Counted from the stretch's first letter, positions 52,345 to 62,654 are shown. The stretch is 64,000 bases of DNA from Shewanella pneumatophori (GCF_023283895.1 NZ_JAKILB010000008.1:1-64000); one strand, 5' to 3'. Translations and numbers: made by a program. Notes: generated by a model from the letters alone, not told the origin.

Positions 52345-54033
52345 TTAATAAAAACTTCTCTCAAATTGAGTTAGTCTGGAGTTATCAATCATACGAAATG
52401 GATTTAACAAAAAATCATCAGGTAACTTAAAAGAGTTAAGCATAGAGGACTCATTTTTGGGTAAAAGAGGTAAACTTTCGAGAAATCCGTTTAAGTTCTC
52501 TTCTAGACTTGAAAATGTACCTTCCTCTGCTTGGTAAACTAGGCCATTTTTCATTGACTTAATTAACTTATCCTTTCCTAGGATGCGCAATGCATTGATA
52601 AAACGATCTGATATGCAAATAAATATTGTCCAATCATTCTCTTTTCCACAGCTAAACATATTTGAATCCAAATTAACGAATTTCTGAGAGTCATCACTGA
52701 AGATTTCTATACGCAAGGAAAGATCAGGCGACTCATCCCAGTCGCCTGACACCTTACAGATAACCTCTTTAGTGCCATATTCATTTTCGTGAATAAAAAT
52801 ATTTCTATTGCATATTTTGCTGATAACCTGCTCGGCTAACAAAGAATTTTCTACTTTCACAAACCACGTTTCATAGCCTTCTTCAATATGCGGCTTTAAT
52901 TCAAGCTCTCGCCTTATTAAAGTGTCACAAGCAGGCTTAATAAAAAGCAATTTATGCACTCCGTTTTGTTCTTCGAGGTTAGGAACAAAGCCTTCCTGCT
53001 TTGAGCAAAGCGCATAAATTGACTCAAAGTGATCACTATCCTCACTATTGTGCTCTAGAGTAGTTGGATTAACAGATATCCACTCCATAGATAATGGAAG
53101 CCCATCGAGAAGGAAAACCTGAGAATCATTAAAGTGATATTTATCACTACCCATGATCCATTTGTTGTTAGGTAATCCACTTATGTCATCTACAGGATAA
53201 CCAAAAACAAGATAACTATTTGAAAGCATATCTTTATTGTTAAAACTAAAACCAATAGGTAAATCATCAGCCTCGTCCCTACCATCAAGTCCAGAGATAT
53301 TCAGCAGGCTTTGCATATCTTGTTCTATTACTTTTTCTGAGTTGGTTAGCTTAGATTGTGGCAGTTTAAACTCAATAGAGTCATCATCAGGGTTACTTAA
53401 TCTTGCTTGAATATAGCCATAAACCGCAGCTCGTAACTTTTCTGGTTTTACTACATTTAGTTTAAACTCATCCGAATATGTTGGGGCAATCTCTGCTGCG
53501 ATACTAATAAACTCTTCTTTAAGAGGCCAATTAGCAGGCATGAATGTATTAATGGCAAGCAAACGATAGCAAATATTGTTGATTTTTATGTGGTTTACCA
53601 ACACGGTGCAGGGAGAGTCCACTGAATTTATTAGTACTTCCCAGGTGCTAGTTTGCCTGATCTTAAAAAAAAGCGAACCAAAAGAATCCTCTTGTTTGGG
53701 TAGGCCAAAAATTTGATATACCATATTTGTCAAGCCTAAGCGGTTTGTATTAGATAGTACACGTGAACTCAGTCTGTCGACGAGAATAGGAATAACACTT
53801 TTTAGCTTATCCACCTCGATTTCAGTAGATAAATGATTAATTCTAGCTAATTCAAACCAGCGTGACTTCTGCTCTGGCTCTGCAAGTCTGGTAAGCAAAT
53901 CTTCGTAGCTGGGACAATGATAAAAGGCCCAAGCTATTATCTTATATGCATCGCTCAGTTGAATATCTAGAAGATTAAAAAGGTTGTAAACTTGCTGTTT
54001 AACATTAGCTACTAGTGGGTTTTCTTTAGACAT
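52345..54033 (-). CDS. Large unrecognised protein, about 562 aa
   Basis: I do not recognise a family. The protein is soluble, acidic and without signal peptide, membrane segments or an obvious nucleotide-binding motif. The first 65 residues form helices with a YEDLLTRLAEPEQKSRW segment; the rest mixes strands and loops, with tryptophans spread evenly. I start at ATG 54033 because GGAG lies about eight bases upstream; a longer frame adds ten residues. It stands alone on the minus strand between an orphan antitoxin-like gene and a recombinase operon, a position typical of island cargo. Its AT-rich coding sequence differs from the recombinase operon next to it. Confidence 0.8.
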   Translation of the reverse strand: MSKENPLVANVKQQVYNLFNLLDIQLSDAYKIIAWAFYHCPSYEDLLTRLAEPEQKSRWFELARINHLSTEIEVDKLKSVIPILVDRLSSRVLSNTNRLGLTNMVYQIFGLPKQEDSFGSLFFKIRQTSTWEVLINSVDSPCTVLVNHIKINNICYRLLAINTFMPANWPLKEEFISIAAEIAPTYSDEFKLNVVKPEKLRAAVYGYIQARLSNPDDDSIEFKLPQSKLTNSEKVIEQDMQSLLNISGLDGRDEADDLPIGFSFNNKDMLSNSYLVFGYPVDDISGLPNNKWIMGSDKYHFNDSQVFLLDGLPLSMEWISVNPTTLEHNSEDSDHFESIYALCSKQEGFVPNLEEQNGVHKLLFIKPACDTLIRRELELKPHIEEGYETWFVKVENSLLAEQVISKICNRNIFIHENEYGTKEVICKVSGDWDESPDLSLRIEIFSDDSQKFVNLDSNMFSCGKENDWTIFICISDRFINALRILGKDKLIKSMKNGLVYQAEEGTFSSLEENLNGFLESLPLLPKNESSMLNSFKLPDDFLLNPFRMIDNSRLTQFERSFY

Positions 54034-55384
54034 AATTATCTCCAACATGTATTTTCTCAACACAGAAATCCGCCCGATCTATGTTGAATTACATTATTGC
54101 AGAAATTATAAAATTGATTTTATTCTATCATCTTAAGAGAAGGATTCGCCGGATAAGTGCGCGGATACAAGTAGTCTCTTATCTACTTACTTTCGATACT
54201 AAGGAATAGAGTCTAGATTTGCAACTTATAATTTTATAAAATTAAAGGGATCCAAAGCTATAGTTTATCTAGTCATTGATGTTCAAAACAGCTCTAGAGC
54301 CCTACCCAATGGACACATTACAAGCTTTAACTCTAACAAGCACTCCTCAGTTAATGAATTCATTTTGAAACTTAACGCCTCATTTACTTCACTAACCAGC
54401 TATTATAACTTCGTAAAGTAAATGTCGAGTCTATCAACCCTGCGTAACGATCCATGTAACGTTTTACGGAGTGACCCATCAATTTAACATTGTTCTAATT
54501 AGCCTTAAATGTAATGCCTCAATCGTTTTATTATCTCGGATGATAGACTTCTTATTATGCTGAATTTAACTATGGCAGCTTAATGGCTTTGTACCACTAC
54601 ACAACAGACCGAATTCACAGACTTTCCACGCATTGGATTAAGTCATATTATAACTACCTCCTTTTCATCTACGATAGCCAAAGATCGTGCCACTCCAAGC
54701 CTTTCTATCTACTTCCACGCACTAATCACGCCAAGTTCATCGCCTATTAGTGCAGTGTTTACAAGCTTTTTACTTACAATTACCAAATACTTTTAATTCA
54801 ATAAAGTCATGGAGATACAGTGCATCCCCTAGGGGCTATACAGATACAGCCCGGTACTTTTTAATCACGTTTTCGACAATCCCATCCTATGAACTCATGT
54901 ATTTAGAGAGCAGAACGATGAAGCAAAGAAATTACTCAAATGGCGATTAAAGCGTTTATCAGAAGCTAGCAGTACACAGAGATAAGCCAGAAAAGCAAAC
55001 CCAACCAAAACTTGTATAAGACTAGCATAAGCATCAAATAACCTGATAAAAGTCCGCTCTAGTAAGCCAGCCCTTAAGTCGCGTTAAGTTATTAAGCGTT
55101 AAGCCTCCACTGAATATTTAGTTGCTTATTAAATTTCAATCGTGTTATCAATAAAATAAGTCATCATGTTCAATTAATGAACAGCAATAATCTGACTAAC
55201 AAGCACTGTTCTGAGATTTTTAGTATTTCAGAAACAGCAGACTCTGCGCCTTGCTTACCCGTAACTCGCTGAGCCATAACTAGCAGTCACGTAAATGGTT
55301 GACCCATAAATAGTCTCTCTAAGGTTTATATGAAATAACAATCAAACAACAAAAGGATGCAGGCAAAAATATTGCCCAGTAGAT
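54034..55384. other. Gene-poor stretch of 1.35 kb before the recombinase operon
   Basis: No credible gene is visible. A 66-codon frame at 54750-54950 has no ribosome site and an unconvincing composition. The stretch is AT-rich with scattered short protein-like fragments. It probably contains the promoter of the recombinase operon near its right end, and possibly one boundary of the mobile element, but I cannot point to an exact end. Confidence 0.4.
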
Positions 55385-55942
55385 ATGAAAACAAAGCAGC
55401 GCCTAATTAGTAGCTTTACCCTCGAGTACCACCCGTTGGTCGCAAGTTTACTCAGCGATGAGCTAACGGTGCAGTTCCCGCCCTGCGTAGTTGAATATCT
55501 TCACGAGCACCAAATACACATCTTACTGCAAACAATAACCCTTCATGTCATACCAATAACGCCAGAACACTATCAGCTTTTAAGCCCCGAACCACTGTTT
55601 GCATTGTTGCGACAGCATCCCTGTGTTCAATCACAAAAAGTCAGGCTCTGTGAATACCAACATTCAGCGGATAACATCGAGCAGGTCATCACAACATTAA
55701 TGCTCACGCTGCCTGCATTGCAATACAGCCATCAATCTTCAACACTAAAAACGCTGGCCTCTCGACTTAATACCGCTAAATCCAACCCTTCGCTACCCGT
55801 CCTGTCACAACTAAACGAGTCTCCAACAAAAAAGTCACTGCCAAAGAAAAGCCAATTAGCATTATTTGCAGGGGTATCACCATCGGCAATACGGCTTGAC
55901 AGCAACAAGCGAGCCCACAATGACGATAAGGGCAAAGCATGA
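55385..55942 (+). CDS. First gene of the recombinase operon, unrecognised 185 aa protein
   Basis: The 185-residue protein has a folded-looking N-terminal 115 residues with alternating hydrophobic strands and helices (LVASLLSDELTVQFPPCVVEYLHEHQIHILLQTITLHVIP). A serine- and lysine-rich linker and a short C-terminal motif SQLALFAGVSPSAIRLDSNK follow. I do not recognise it. Its TGA stop overlaps the next ATG as ATGA, so it is translationally coupled to the recombinase-like gene behind it and probably belongs to the same machine. It is not itself a tyrosine recombinase. Confidence 0.75.
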   Translation: MKTKQRLISSFTLEYHPLVASLLSDELTVQFPPCVVEYLHEHQIHILLQTITLHVIPITPEHYQLLSPEPLFALLRQHPCVQSQKVRLCEYQHSADNIEQVITTLMLTLPALQYSHQSSTLKTLASRLNTAKSNPSLPVLSQLNESPTKKSLPKKSQLALFAGVSPSAIRLDSNKRAHNDDKGKA

Positions 55943-57525
55943 GTAAACTAAGTGCCATCAAACGCAATACCCGTCAACGTAATAGCGGCGGTGTTTACCC
56001 AGAGCCCATGAGTGTTGCCTTAACACTCCTTACCGCCCTGCATCGATTAAAATCACGTAAACGCCCTACCGCGAGCAAAAAAATCAGCAGTTACGACCGA
56101 CAGTTGTTTTATTTTGTTTATCTATGGCTAACAGGCGAGCTTGCAGATTGCCGGACGACTAACGATATCCCCACAATAGACATACTGACAGGCAGTGAGC
56201 CATGCAAAGCCAATGCACTGCGGCGAGTAAGGATGAATAATATTTCCTGAGTCGAGTATGCATTAGCGCACCAGACTCATCATGGTATTAAATGGCAGTG
56301 GCAGCCTTTGCCAAATGGACTCAATGCCTACTTTAGCCATGCATTAACCCAGTCTACCGAGCATTGGCAACTGTCTATTCAGGAAAAAGAGACGTTCATT
56401 GATTGGTTGACGACAAAATGGCGCACACCAAGCTCGTTGTTAGGCCGATACCGCATGCGCCGTGATGGACTTTTTGGTTACTTCAAAACGTTAGCCAATC
56501 TTGATAGTGGCCTATCGACACTCAGCAAACGTGCATTGCTCGGTGAAGAAGGTTTACATCATCACTCCGCCAGTGCTTATCAATCCCAAGACAGCGAGCA
56601 GCTACGTTATGAGATCTTTCACGCCCAAACCCGCTATCTAGACAGGCTACGACAAGTATTGATGGAGCCAAAGCTTGAACCCATGCTCAATGTCCCCCTT
56701 CCCATCACAGCCAATCAGCGCTCACTGCTACATAAAAATGATCCGCTACCAGCGTACTTATCAGAGCCTGGCCGGATTGCAGAATTTCACCTCGATCTCA
56801 CTGAGGCGACCAAAACCTATATCAAAACGCCACCGCTTGCCATTGGCTCACAGCGTATGTTGCAGGTAGACAAAGTCCGATCTTTTTTCCGTCATATACA
56901 CCAACAAGGGAAACAGCTAACTCGCCCGCAGTGCACCGCCACCGCCTTACGTGAGTTAGTTAATTTTCGTGCCAGTGAACTCGCATTATTGTTTATTGTA
57001 TTAACTGGCGTTCGCCCAACTCATGCAATTACGCTTGAGCAAACTTATTGCTTTAACTTTAAGCACGCTATTGTTAGCGACAAAGGCCGTTGGCGCAGCG
57101 TGACACTACCTGACTATCTACAGCAAGCCATCCAGCGATTTGAACAGCTCAAACAGCAACTCAATCAACTTTTTCCGAAACATGCTCCCTCTGTATTGCT
57201 GTGGTATCAAATCAATGAGCTTGGTGAGCCGCTGCCGCTGACAGCAAAAACACTACGCCACTTTATGACGCATCATTGGTCTGAATGCTTCCCAAACGAT
57301 CGAGTGGTGCCCTACCAGTTACGGCACTTTTTTGCTCAGCATGCGAGAGCGGCGCTCGATCCGGTGTTATCCACCCAAGATGTAGATCAACTAATGGGAC
57401 ATTCCTCTTTTGGTGAGCACCTCGGCAGTGACATGCATTTCCCAGCATCACAGAAAAAGCTCAACAAGCATCTGAATAGCATTAGTGATTTTTTACAGCT
57501 GCCACCTGTCATGGAGGATAATTGA
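55939..57525 (+). pseudogene. Tyrosine-recombinase-like gene interrupted by one in-frame TGA (GmtY-like?)
   Basis: One frame runs 529 codons from ATG 55939 to TGA 57525, broken only by TGA at 56248-56250. Coding character continues directly after the break (VEYALAHQTHHGIKWQWQP), so a point mutation is the simplest cause. The C-terminal third is recombinase-like: LTGVRPTHAITLE has the first arginine, PYQLRHFFAQHA is box II with tyrosine for the first histidine, and LMGHSSFGEHLGSDMHF lacks the expected catalytic tyrosine. The family may be a non-catalytic partner. Restart at TTG 56308 would give 405 residues. It overlaps the gene before it (ATGA) and is one base from the next. Confidence 0.8.
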
Positions 57526-57526
57526 G

Positions 57527-60517
57527 ATGCTCGATTACAGCACGCTACAGCGCTACCATGACGATCAGGGACTCGCGATAGAAGCACGCAGTGAGATCGA
57601 TTGGGTATGTTTGCAGATTGAGCAACACGCCAGCCAACGTCAACTCAGTGAAGTCCATCTCAAGCATATCAATCAGGCCATAAACGATATTCCCACAGGA
57701 CGGCAACGTCGACTTAAGCGAGCACGAGATCAAGTCTTACAATATCTTTATGACGTCTGCGATTGGTCGCTACCGCAAAAACAGGAGACGCGTTGTCAAG
57801 ACAGTGCACTAAAGTGGATGCATGAAATACAAGTCTTCAATGATAATGCTGGCACATTACTTCGAGGCTACCAACAGCAACGCCAGCTCTTTATCGCCGA
57901 ACGACAGAGCAAACTTAAGAGCAACGCTAAAAACAACACTAGGAACAAAACTAGAAACAAAAATAACAGCGAGGTAAAAAGCGAATTAGCTTGGTTACTC
58001 ACCGTACTCTGCATCGAGGTTGCTCCCCTGCCGTTAAGTTACTGGCAAGCGGTTCTCAGTAGTACTGATCCCATTGAATTTTTTGAAGGTCAATATACCC
58101 TTAAGGTGCCGCACCCAACGCCTATCGCTGCGTTTGCCAGCAACACTCAGCCAAGTTTTACCCGATTACCACTGCCGCTGTTTGCTTATCGCCTCTTACA
58201 ACAATATTTGCTACAACAATCTTTACTACAGCAATCTTTACAACAACAATGTACGCTGCAGCAAGCTCAGGCGCCAACCACCAATGCACTGCTACAAGCG
58301 TTAAATCATGCGTTATCGGCGCAGCCTTATTACCTCACTCCGCGCTCGGCAGCCCAGTGGCAACGGACGTTTCAATCTTTGTGGCATCATCATTATCAAG
58401 TGCCTGCCGAGCTATTGCGTGATATTTCCGATCCTCAACGCCATGTCGCAACATTGGCGTACACCTACAACCCGACTCTACCTGTTTCAGTCAAAAACTC
58501 GCTTTATCAGCCTATTGTATTTTCTCAACTAGAAAAGCAAGGCGGCATTACATCAAAATCGAGCAAGCCTCATTGGCCTCACAGAGATTTAATCAAGTAT
58601 TACCGCCGTAAAAGCAACACATCCTCATCAGCCGTCATGCCATTAGTGCCCAATTGGACTCAAGATAACGTCCTTCCCAAACTGCTGTTTCACTTTTGTG
58701 AATCGCTATTTATTGAGGGCGGAATTAAACGTGACAACCTACCTGCGGATACCGTCGACCGCTACAGCAACTTTTACAAAAACCTTGCTCCGTTATCATA
58801 TCAAGCAGCCTGCGAACCCGATAAATTAGTCGAATGGGCGCAACAAGCATTTGCAATGCTTGAGAGCAAAGACTCTCAGGCGTGGCATTTCTACCAATTT
58901 TTGCGCAGCGTGGCGCAGCAGCCATTAACCGACCACCTTAATTTGAGTCAATTTGAAAAGCCAAGCTTACCTGCTCGTATTGATCCTTTTAGGCTCAGCG
59001 TCTCGCAGTTACACCAGGTTATCGAGCACTTACTATCATCCAACAATGGTAACGCGCTGCAACGGCTATTTGCCAGTGTTGCAGCCTTACTTGGGTTTTA
59101 CGGCGCTTTACGTCGAGGCGAGGTATTGCGTCTTCGAGTCGGCGATATTCGTCAATTCGGCAATCAAAACAACCGTTTTCAGCTGACGATTACACGGACT
59201 ACTGAGGGCCAAACAAAAAGCCGGCAAACTCGCCACGTGTATATCGTTATGCCTGAAGTCGCTGCAAAGCTCATACGAATCGTCATTAAAATGCATGCAG
59301 AAAGTGATAACGCCCAACCATTATTGGCCTTATGTGGTGAATCGATTGCTTCACGCGCCAGTCACTATCTATATCCAGTGACGCAAGTGCTCAAAGGGTT
59401 GTTTGGTCAGCAAGTACGTTTTCATCATTTACGCCACTCAGGTGTAGAACTCACCTATCTGCAAGGATTGCATTTGGCCTATGAGCGAGAAGATAACCAT
59501 TTAGCCTCGTTGCTCGATGATAACGCCATGCAAACGATGCTGACTAAACAGAGCTGCTTAGCACGCTTTAGTTTTTGGTTAGAAGGCCGAGATTTTAGCG
59601 AGATAAACGACAGCTTGCTTTTTGATGTGATTAGCGCTCAATTTGGCCATGCACACTATGCCACCACACGGCGTCATTACCTGCATGGTCTTGAGCGGAT
59701 CATTCCGCTATTTAAACCACATAAACGCAACTACAGCCGGGATGAGTTGCGCTACCTTTTAGATATACCCACTGGGTCAAATGACATCTCCAGAGTGCTT
59801 ACTGAGCTTAGCCCTGAGTATGCAGCGTTGCCTGAACAAGCCAAAAAATACCATCAACCCAGCTTTAGTGAGGCGCAACTCCTAAAAAGGATGGTACCCA
59901 AACAGGTCGTTTCTAAGCATAAACAGCAATGGTGTGATGATGAATGGTTTAAACGATGGAGTGAGCACATACCAAAACAATGGCATAGCAGACAAACTTT
60001 TTATCTGATGAATACCCAGGCAATACGCATGTTAACAACGGGCGAGCTTACCATGAAAGCCCTTAGCCAAGCGTGGTTGCAGTTAGGACAGCACCAGCGG
60101 TTAGTGCTGGATAAAAAGCAACGCACTGCGATTAAGCACTTAGGCGGAGCAAGAGTTATTGAAGCAAAGGCGAGTAAAATTTCGGCAAAACAGGATGAGC
60201 CTAGCCAGCTCGATATGGTCTTTAATTGCCCCTGTAACCAACGCACACTTAAGGCGTTTCAAAGCTTATGCCATCAAGGCGCAATGAAATCATTCGATGC
60301 CACACTGACCTTAGTGCAAAACCGAAAAAGCCTTAATAGCAATAAGCTCGCATTAATTAAAAGCCGCTTTGCGCGCAAACAAGACAAAGTGCAGCATAAC
60401 GTTATACCTGTTGGTGACACCCGCCTTAATATCACGCTGCACACGCCATTTTCCACCGCAATATTCAAACATCCACTCGCCCAATATTTTGATGATTTAT
60501 CAACTATCACCGCTTAA
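57527..60517 (+). CDS. Large tyrosine recombinase (GmtZ-like?)
   Basis: The 996-residue protein has its recombinase domain in the middle (about 480-730). GALRRGEVLRLRVGDI carries the first catalytic arginine, FHHLRHSG the HxxR box, and FGHAHYATTRRHYLHG the final histidine and nucleophilic tyrosine. About 470 residues precede and 260 follow it, far longer than ordinary integrases; a glutamine-rich run lies near 225-250. GGAGG nine bases upstream supports the ATG, one base after the preceding stop. Size, partner genes and order resemble the large recombinase of Gamma-Mobile-Trio elements, as I remember them; this is not checked by alignment. Confidence 0.85.
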   Translation: MLDYSTLQRYHDDQGLAIEARSEIDWVCLQIEQHASQRQLSEVHLKHINQAINDIPTGRQRRLKRARDQVLQYLYDVCDWSLPQKQETRCQDSALKWMHEIQVFNDNAGTLLRGYQQQRQLFIAERQSKLKSNAKNNTRNKTRNKNNSEVKSELAWLLTVLCIEVAPLPLSYWQAVLSSTDPIEFFEGQYTLKVPHPTPIAAFASNTQPSFTRLPLPLFAYRLLQQYLLQQSLLQQSLQQQCTLQQAQAPTTNALLQALNHALSAQPYYLTPRSAAQWQRTFQSLWHHHYQVPAELLRDISDPQRHVATLAYTYNPTLPVSVKNSLYQPIVFSQLEKQGGITSKSSKPHWPHRDLIKYYRRKSNTSSSAVMPLVPNWTQDNVLPKLLFHFCESLFIEGGIKRDNLPADTVDRYSNFYKNLAPLSYQAACEPDKLVEWAQQAFAMLESKDSQAWHFYQFLRSVAQQPLTDHLNLSQFEKPSLPARIDPFRLSVSQLHQVIEHLLSSNNGNALQRLFASVAALLGFYGALRRGEVLRLRVGDIRQFGNQNNRFQLTITRTTEGQTKSRQTRHVYIVMPEVAAKLIRIVIKMHAESDNAQPLLALCGESIASRASHYLYPVTQVLKGLFGQQVRFHHLRHSGVELTYLQGLHLAYEREDNHLASLLDDNAMQTMLTKQSCLARFSFWLEGRDFSEINDSLLFDVISAQFGHAHYATTRRHYLHGLERIIPLFKPHKRNYSRDELRYLLDIPTGSNDISRVLTELSPEYAALPEQAKKYHQPSFSEAQLLKRMVPKQVVSKHKQQWCDDEWFKRWSEHIPKQWHSRQTFYLMNTQAIRMLTTGELTMKALSQAWLQLGQHQRLVLDKKQRTAIKHLGGARVIEAKASKISAKQDEPSQLDMVFNCPCNQRTLKAFQSLCHQGAMKSFDATLTLVQNRKSLNSNKLALIKSRFARKQDKVQHNVIPVGDTRLNITLHTPFSTAIFKHPLAQYFDDLSTITA

Positions 60518-60529
60518 GAGGATCCCACC

Positions 60530-61786
60530 ATGCCAAAAATTGAATTTAATGCAGACAGTAAACAAGGCATAAGCCACCTGGTAGATACCATCAGCGACAA
60601 AGATCCTATTCCATATGTCACCGTGGTGATAGAGACCAAAGAGGTCGGCTATTTAATTGGTGGGCAGAGCGACTTTCCCTCTATGGTTAAGTTGCCACTT
60701 AACAGCGACTGGGGGCTCAAAAAAGGTCAATGGTCATTATGTGCCAGTAGCTTTAGTACATGGTGGCGAGCTGAGTCAAAAAACACCTTAGATGAAACCC
60801 CAATCACTATCGAAGTGGAATATGGCAAACAGCAAAAACTACCACTGCTCAATGGCCTGATGGCGCAAGTATCTCGTCTCTATATTCAAGCCAAACCGCC
60901 AATAGAGGCTCATCTTGCCTTTCTTGAACAACATAAAAATCAAACTTACCAAGTATTACCAACAGATTCAGCGAGGGTGATCCTTGAAGTCGCAGATTCT
61001 CATCAACCTTTTGATGTGTTTGAACTCATTAAAGAGCAGCAAAAAGTCCGTATTGAGCGTGACAACAACATTCAAACCTGTGCGCTACCAGAGAATATGA
61101 AAGCAACACATGGCATATTGCTCAACAAAGAAAGCGTGTTACAACTGGAAAGGATCTGCCATAACACTGATGCAGAGCAGATCCAGTATTATTTGGATGA
61201 TGAACGCGCGATATTTAGTGATGGGAACTGCGTGAGCTCCAGCTCGTTAGCATCGCTGCGTGAATATCGATTAAAAAAAGAAACTGTGTATCGAACCGAA
61301 GTGAAAATTATCATCAACATTTACGATTTTAAGGAAGATCTTAAAAAGTACTTGTCGATTACGCCATTAAAGAAAGCGAATCAAGCGCTACTCTATATTG
61401 ATGCAGACTATGTCATGCTTGCCAGCTTAGTTGAAGAAACCGGCAGTAACCGTTTTATCCGTACCAAACATATCGAATGTGATAAGCCTTCGCTATACAG
61501 CATCAACCTCAGTCAGCTTAGTCGTGTGCAGATCAAAGATATTACCAGTGCAGAACAAATGAAAATCGCAGTTTTAATTAATGAGCAAGGCGAATTAAAG
61601 CTGGGATTTTATAACGACAGAGATAACAGCGATCCTTACCAAAGCATCACAGATATCGAATATGCGTCCCCCAAAATGGAGCTGGTGCTACAGTCAAAAG
61701 CCAAGCTAGAGATAATGTTAAAACAACAAGATGCAACAGGGGATGAAGATAGCCAAGATGATTTGTTTGGTTTTGAGGATGTGTGA
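60530..61786 (+). CDS. Last gene of the recombinase operon, 418 aa (GmtX-like?)
   Basis: The 418-residue protein has no recombinase motif that I can see. It alternates strands and charged helices, with a repeated glutamine/lysine-rich character, and ends in a strongly acidic tail (DATGDEDSQDDLFGFEDV). Such tails often contact a partner protein or mimic DNA. It starts 12 bases after the large recombinase with AAGAGGAT upstream, so it is cotranscribed. If the operon is a Gamma-Mobile-Trio type, this would be its non-recombinase member. I make no functional claim beyond that. Confidence 0.8.
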   Translation: MPKIEFNADSKQGISHLVDTISDKDPIPYVTVVIETKEVGYLIGGQSDFPSMVKLPLNSDWGLKKGQWSLCASSFSTWWRAESKNTLDETPITIEVEYGKQQKLPLLNGLMAQVSRLYIQAKPPIEAHLAFLEQHKNQTYQVLPTDSARVILEVADSHQPFDVFELIKEQQKVRIERDNNIQTCALPENMKATHGILLNKESVLQLERICHNTDAEQIQYYLDDERAIFSDGNCVSSSSLASLREYRLKKETVYRTEVKIIINIYDFKEDLKKYLSITPLKKANQALLYIDADYVMLASLVEETGSNRFIRTKHIECDKPSLYSINLSQLSRVQIKDITSAEQMKIAVLINEQGELKLGFYNDRDNSDPYQSITDIEYASPKMELVLQSKAKLEIMLKQQDATGDEDSQDDLFGFEDV

Positions 61787-62654
61787 TTATTTGGCCGGTA
61801 TCAACTCAGGCTGTCTTTAGGCACTTCACAGTAGAGCACTGCTCCAAACAGCAATCGAGACGCTGAAAGTAGCAGCGTGTTTCAAGCTAGCTTGCAATAC
61901 CGACACAGGGGGCCTGACTACCTTAAAAAACACTGAACGTATCAAGTTGATAATGGCTACTCTATATCCACTGTGTGACCAAAACGTTTGGCAGTCATAA
62001 AGCATTGTCTGTACTGAACGATTTAGATTACTGTTAGCATCAATTAGCACTAGTACTGACAACTATGCTGAAACAGGGTTTATCTTGAAGCCCTACTATC
62101 ATCAGTCAGCCGCATTAACAACGTAAGTAAGTGTTGATTCATTTTTGATAAAAGCACGTACTGATTAACACTATGACGACTAGCACTTATGAGCTGCACT
62201 TATGAGCAGCACTTGTGGTTAGTACTTGTAGCGATGTTTTTCAGGTAGTTAGTGCTTACGATTAGTACTTGTGAACAGTACCTCTGAGTAGCACTTTTGA
62301 TTAGTACTGGACAAATATACAGTTACAGCTATAGTAATAGATGTGTTTTTAACCAATAGCCCTATTTTAAGCAATATTGGTTATTAGCAATGAAGGAAAG
62401 AAACTAAGTAAGATTGGTTAGCTTTTGCTGTGAGAAAGCGTGTTTAACAAGCGAGACAGGCAAACGCGACTGACAAGCGAGAAGTAGGAACTAAGTTAAC
62501 CTATAAAAAGCAGTTGGGGCAGAGTGGCGGCAACCACCCTACCCCGTACCGGCTACGATGACTATTAACCAGACCCAGCCGATGGATAAATTCTAACGAA
62601 TTCCATTGGTAAGGGACAGATCTATTTAACGATCTGCAATCAATGGAGGCCACT
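61787..62654. other. Spacer between the recombinase operon and the integrase
   Basis: About 870 bases without a convincing gene. It contains the 13-bp repeat array described separately. Near the integrase is a GC-richer stretch (62516-62642) with small hairpins, for example CAGATC/GATCTG at 62618-62637. The stretch may hold the end of the recombinase element, the integrase promoter, and an attachment site, but no boundary can be fixed from one sequence. Confidence 0.5.
62182..62315. repeat. Array of 13-bp imperfect direct repeats in two blocks
   Basis: Units resembling AGYACTTRTGAGN start at 62182, 62195, 62208 and 62221, then at 62251, 62264, 62277, 62290 and 62303. Within each block the step is exactly 13 bases; the blocks are offset by 30. 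Isolated similar half-units (AGCAC followed by GTAC or AGTAC) occur at 62046 and 62153. This iteron-like layout suits repeated protein binding. Confidence 0.85.

Noticed and set aside
54750..54950. 66-codon frame in the gene-poor stretch
   Set aside because: No ribosome site, no recognisable features, and random-looking composition.
56248..56250. TGA read as selenocysteine or programmed readthrough
   Set aside because: No selenocysteine insertion hairpin is evident after the TGA, recombinases are not known selenoproteins, and the neighbouring residues give no reason for it. A nonsense mutation is simpler.
55385..61786. Recombinase-in-trio (RIT) element
   Set aside because: RIT elements carry three adjacent tyrosine recombinases of ordinary size. 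Here only two proteins are recombinase-like, one is about 1000 residues long, and the flanking genes are not recombinases.
62182..62315. CRISPR array
   Set aside because: The repeat is only 13 bases, units abut without unique spacers, and no cas gene is present.
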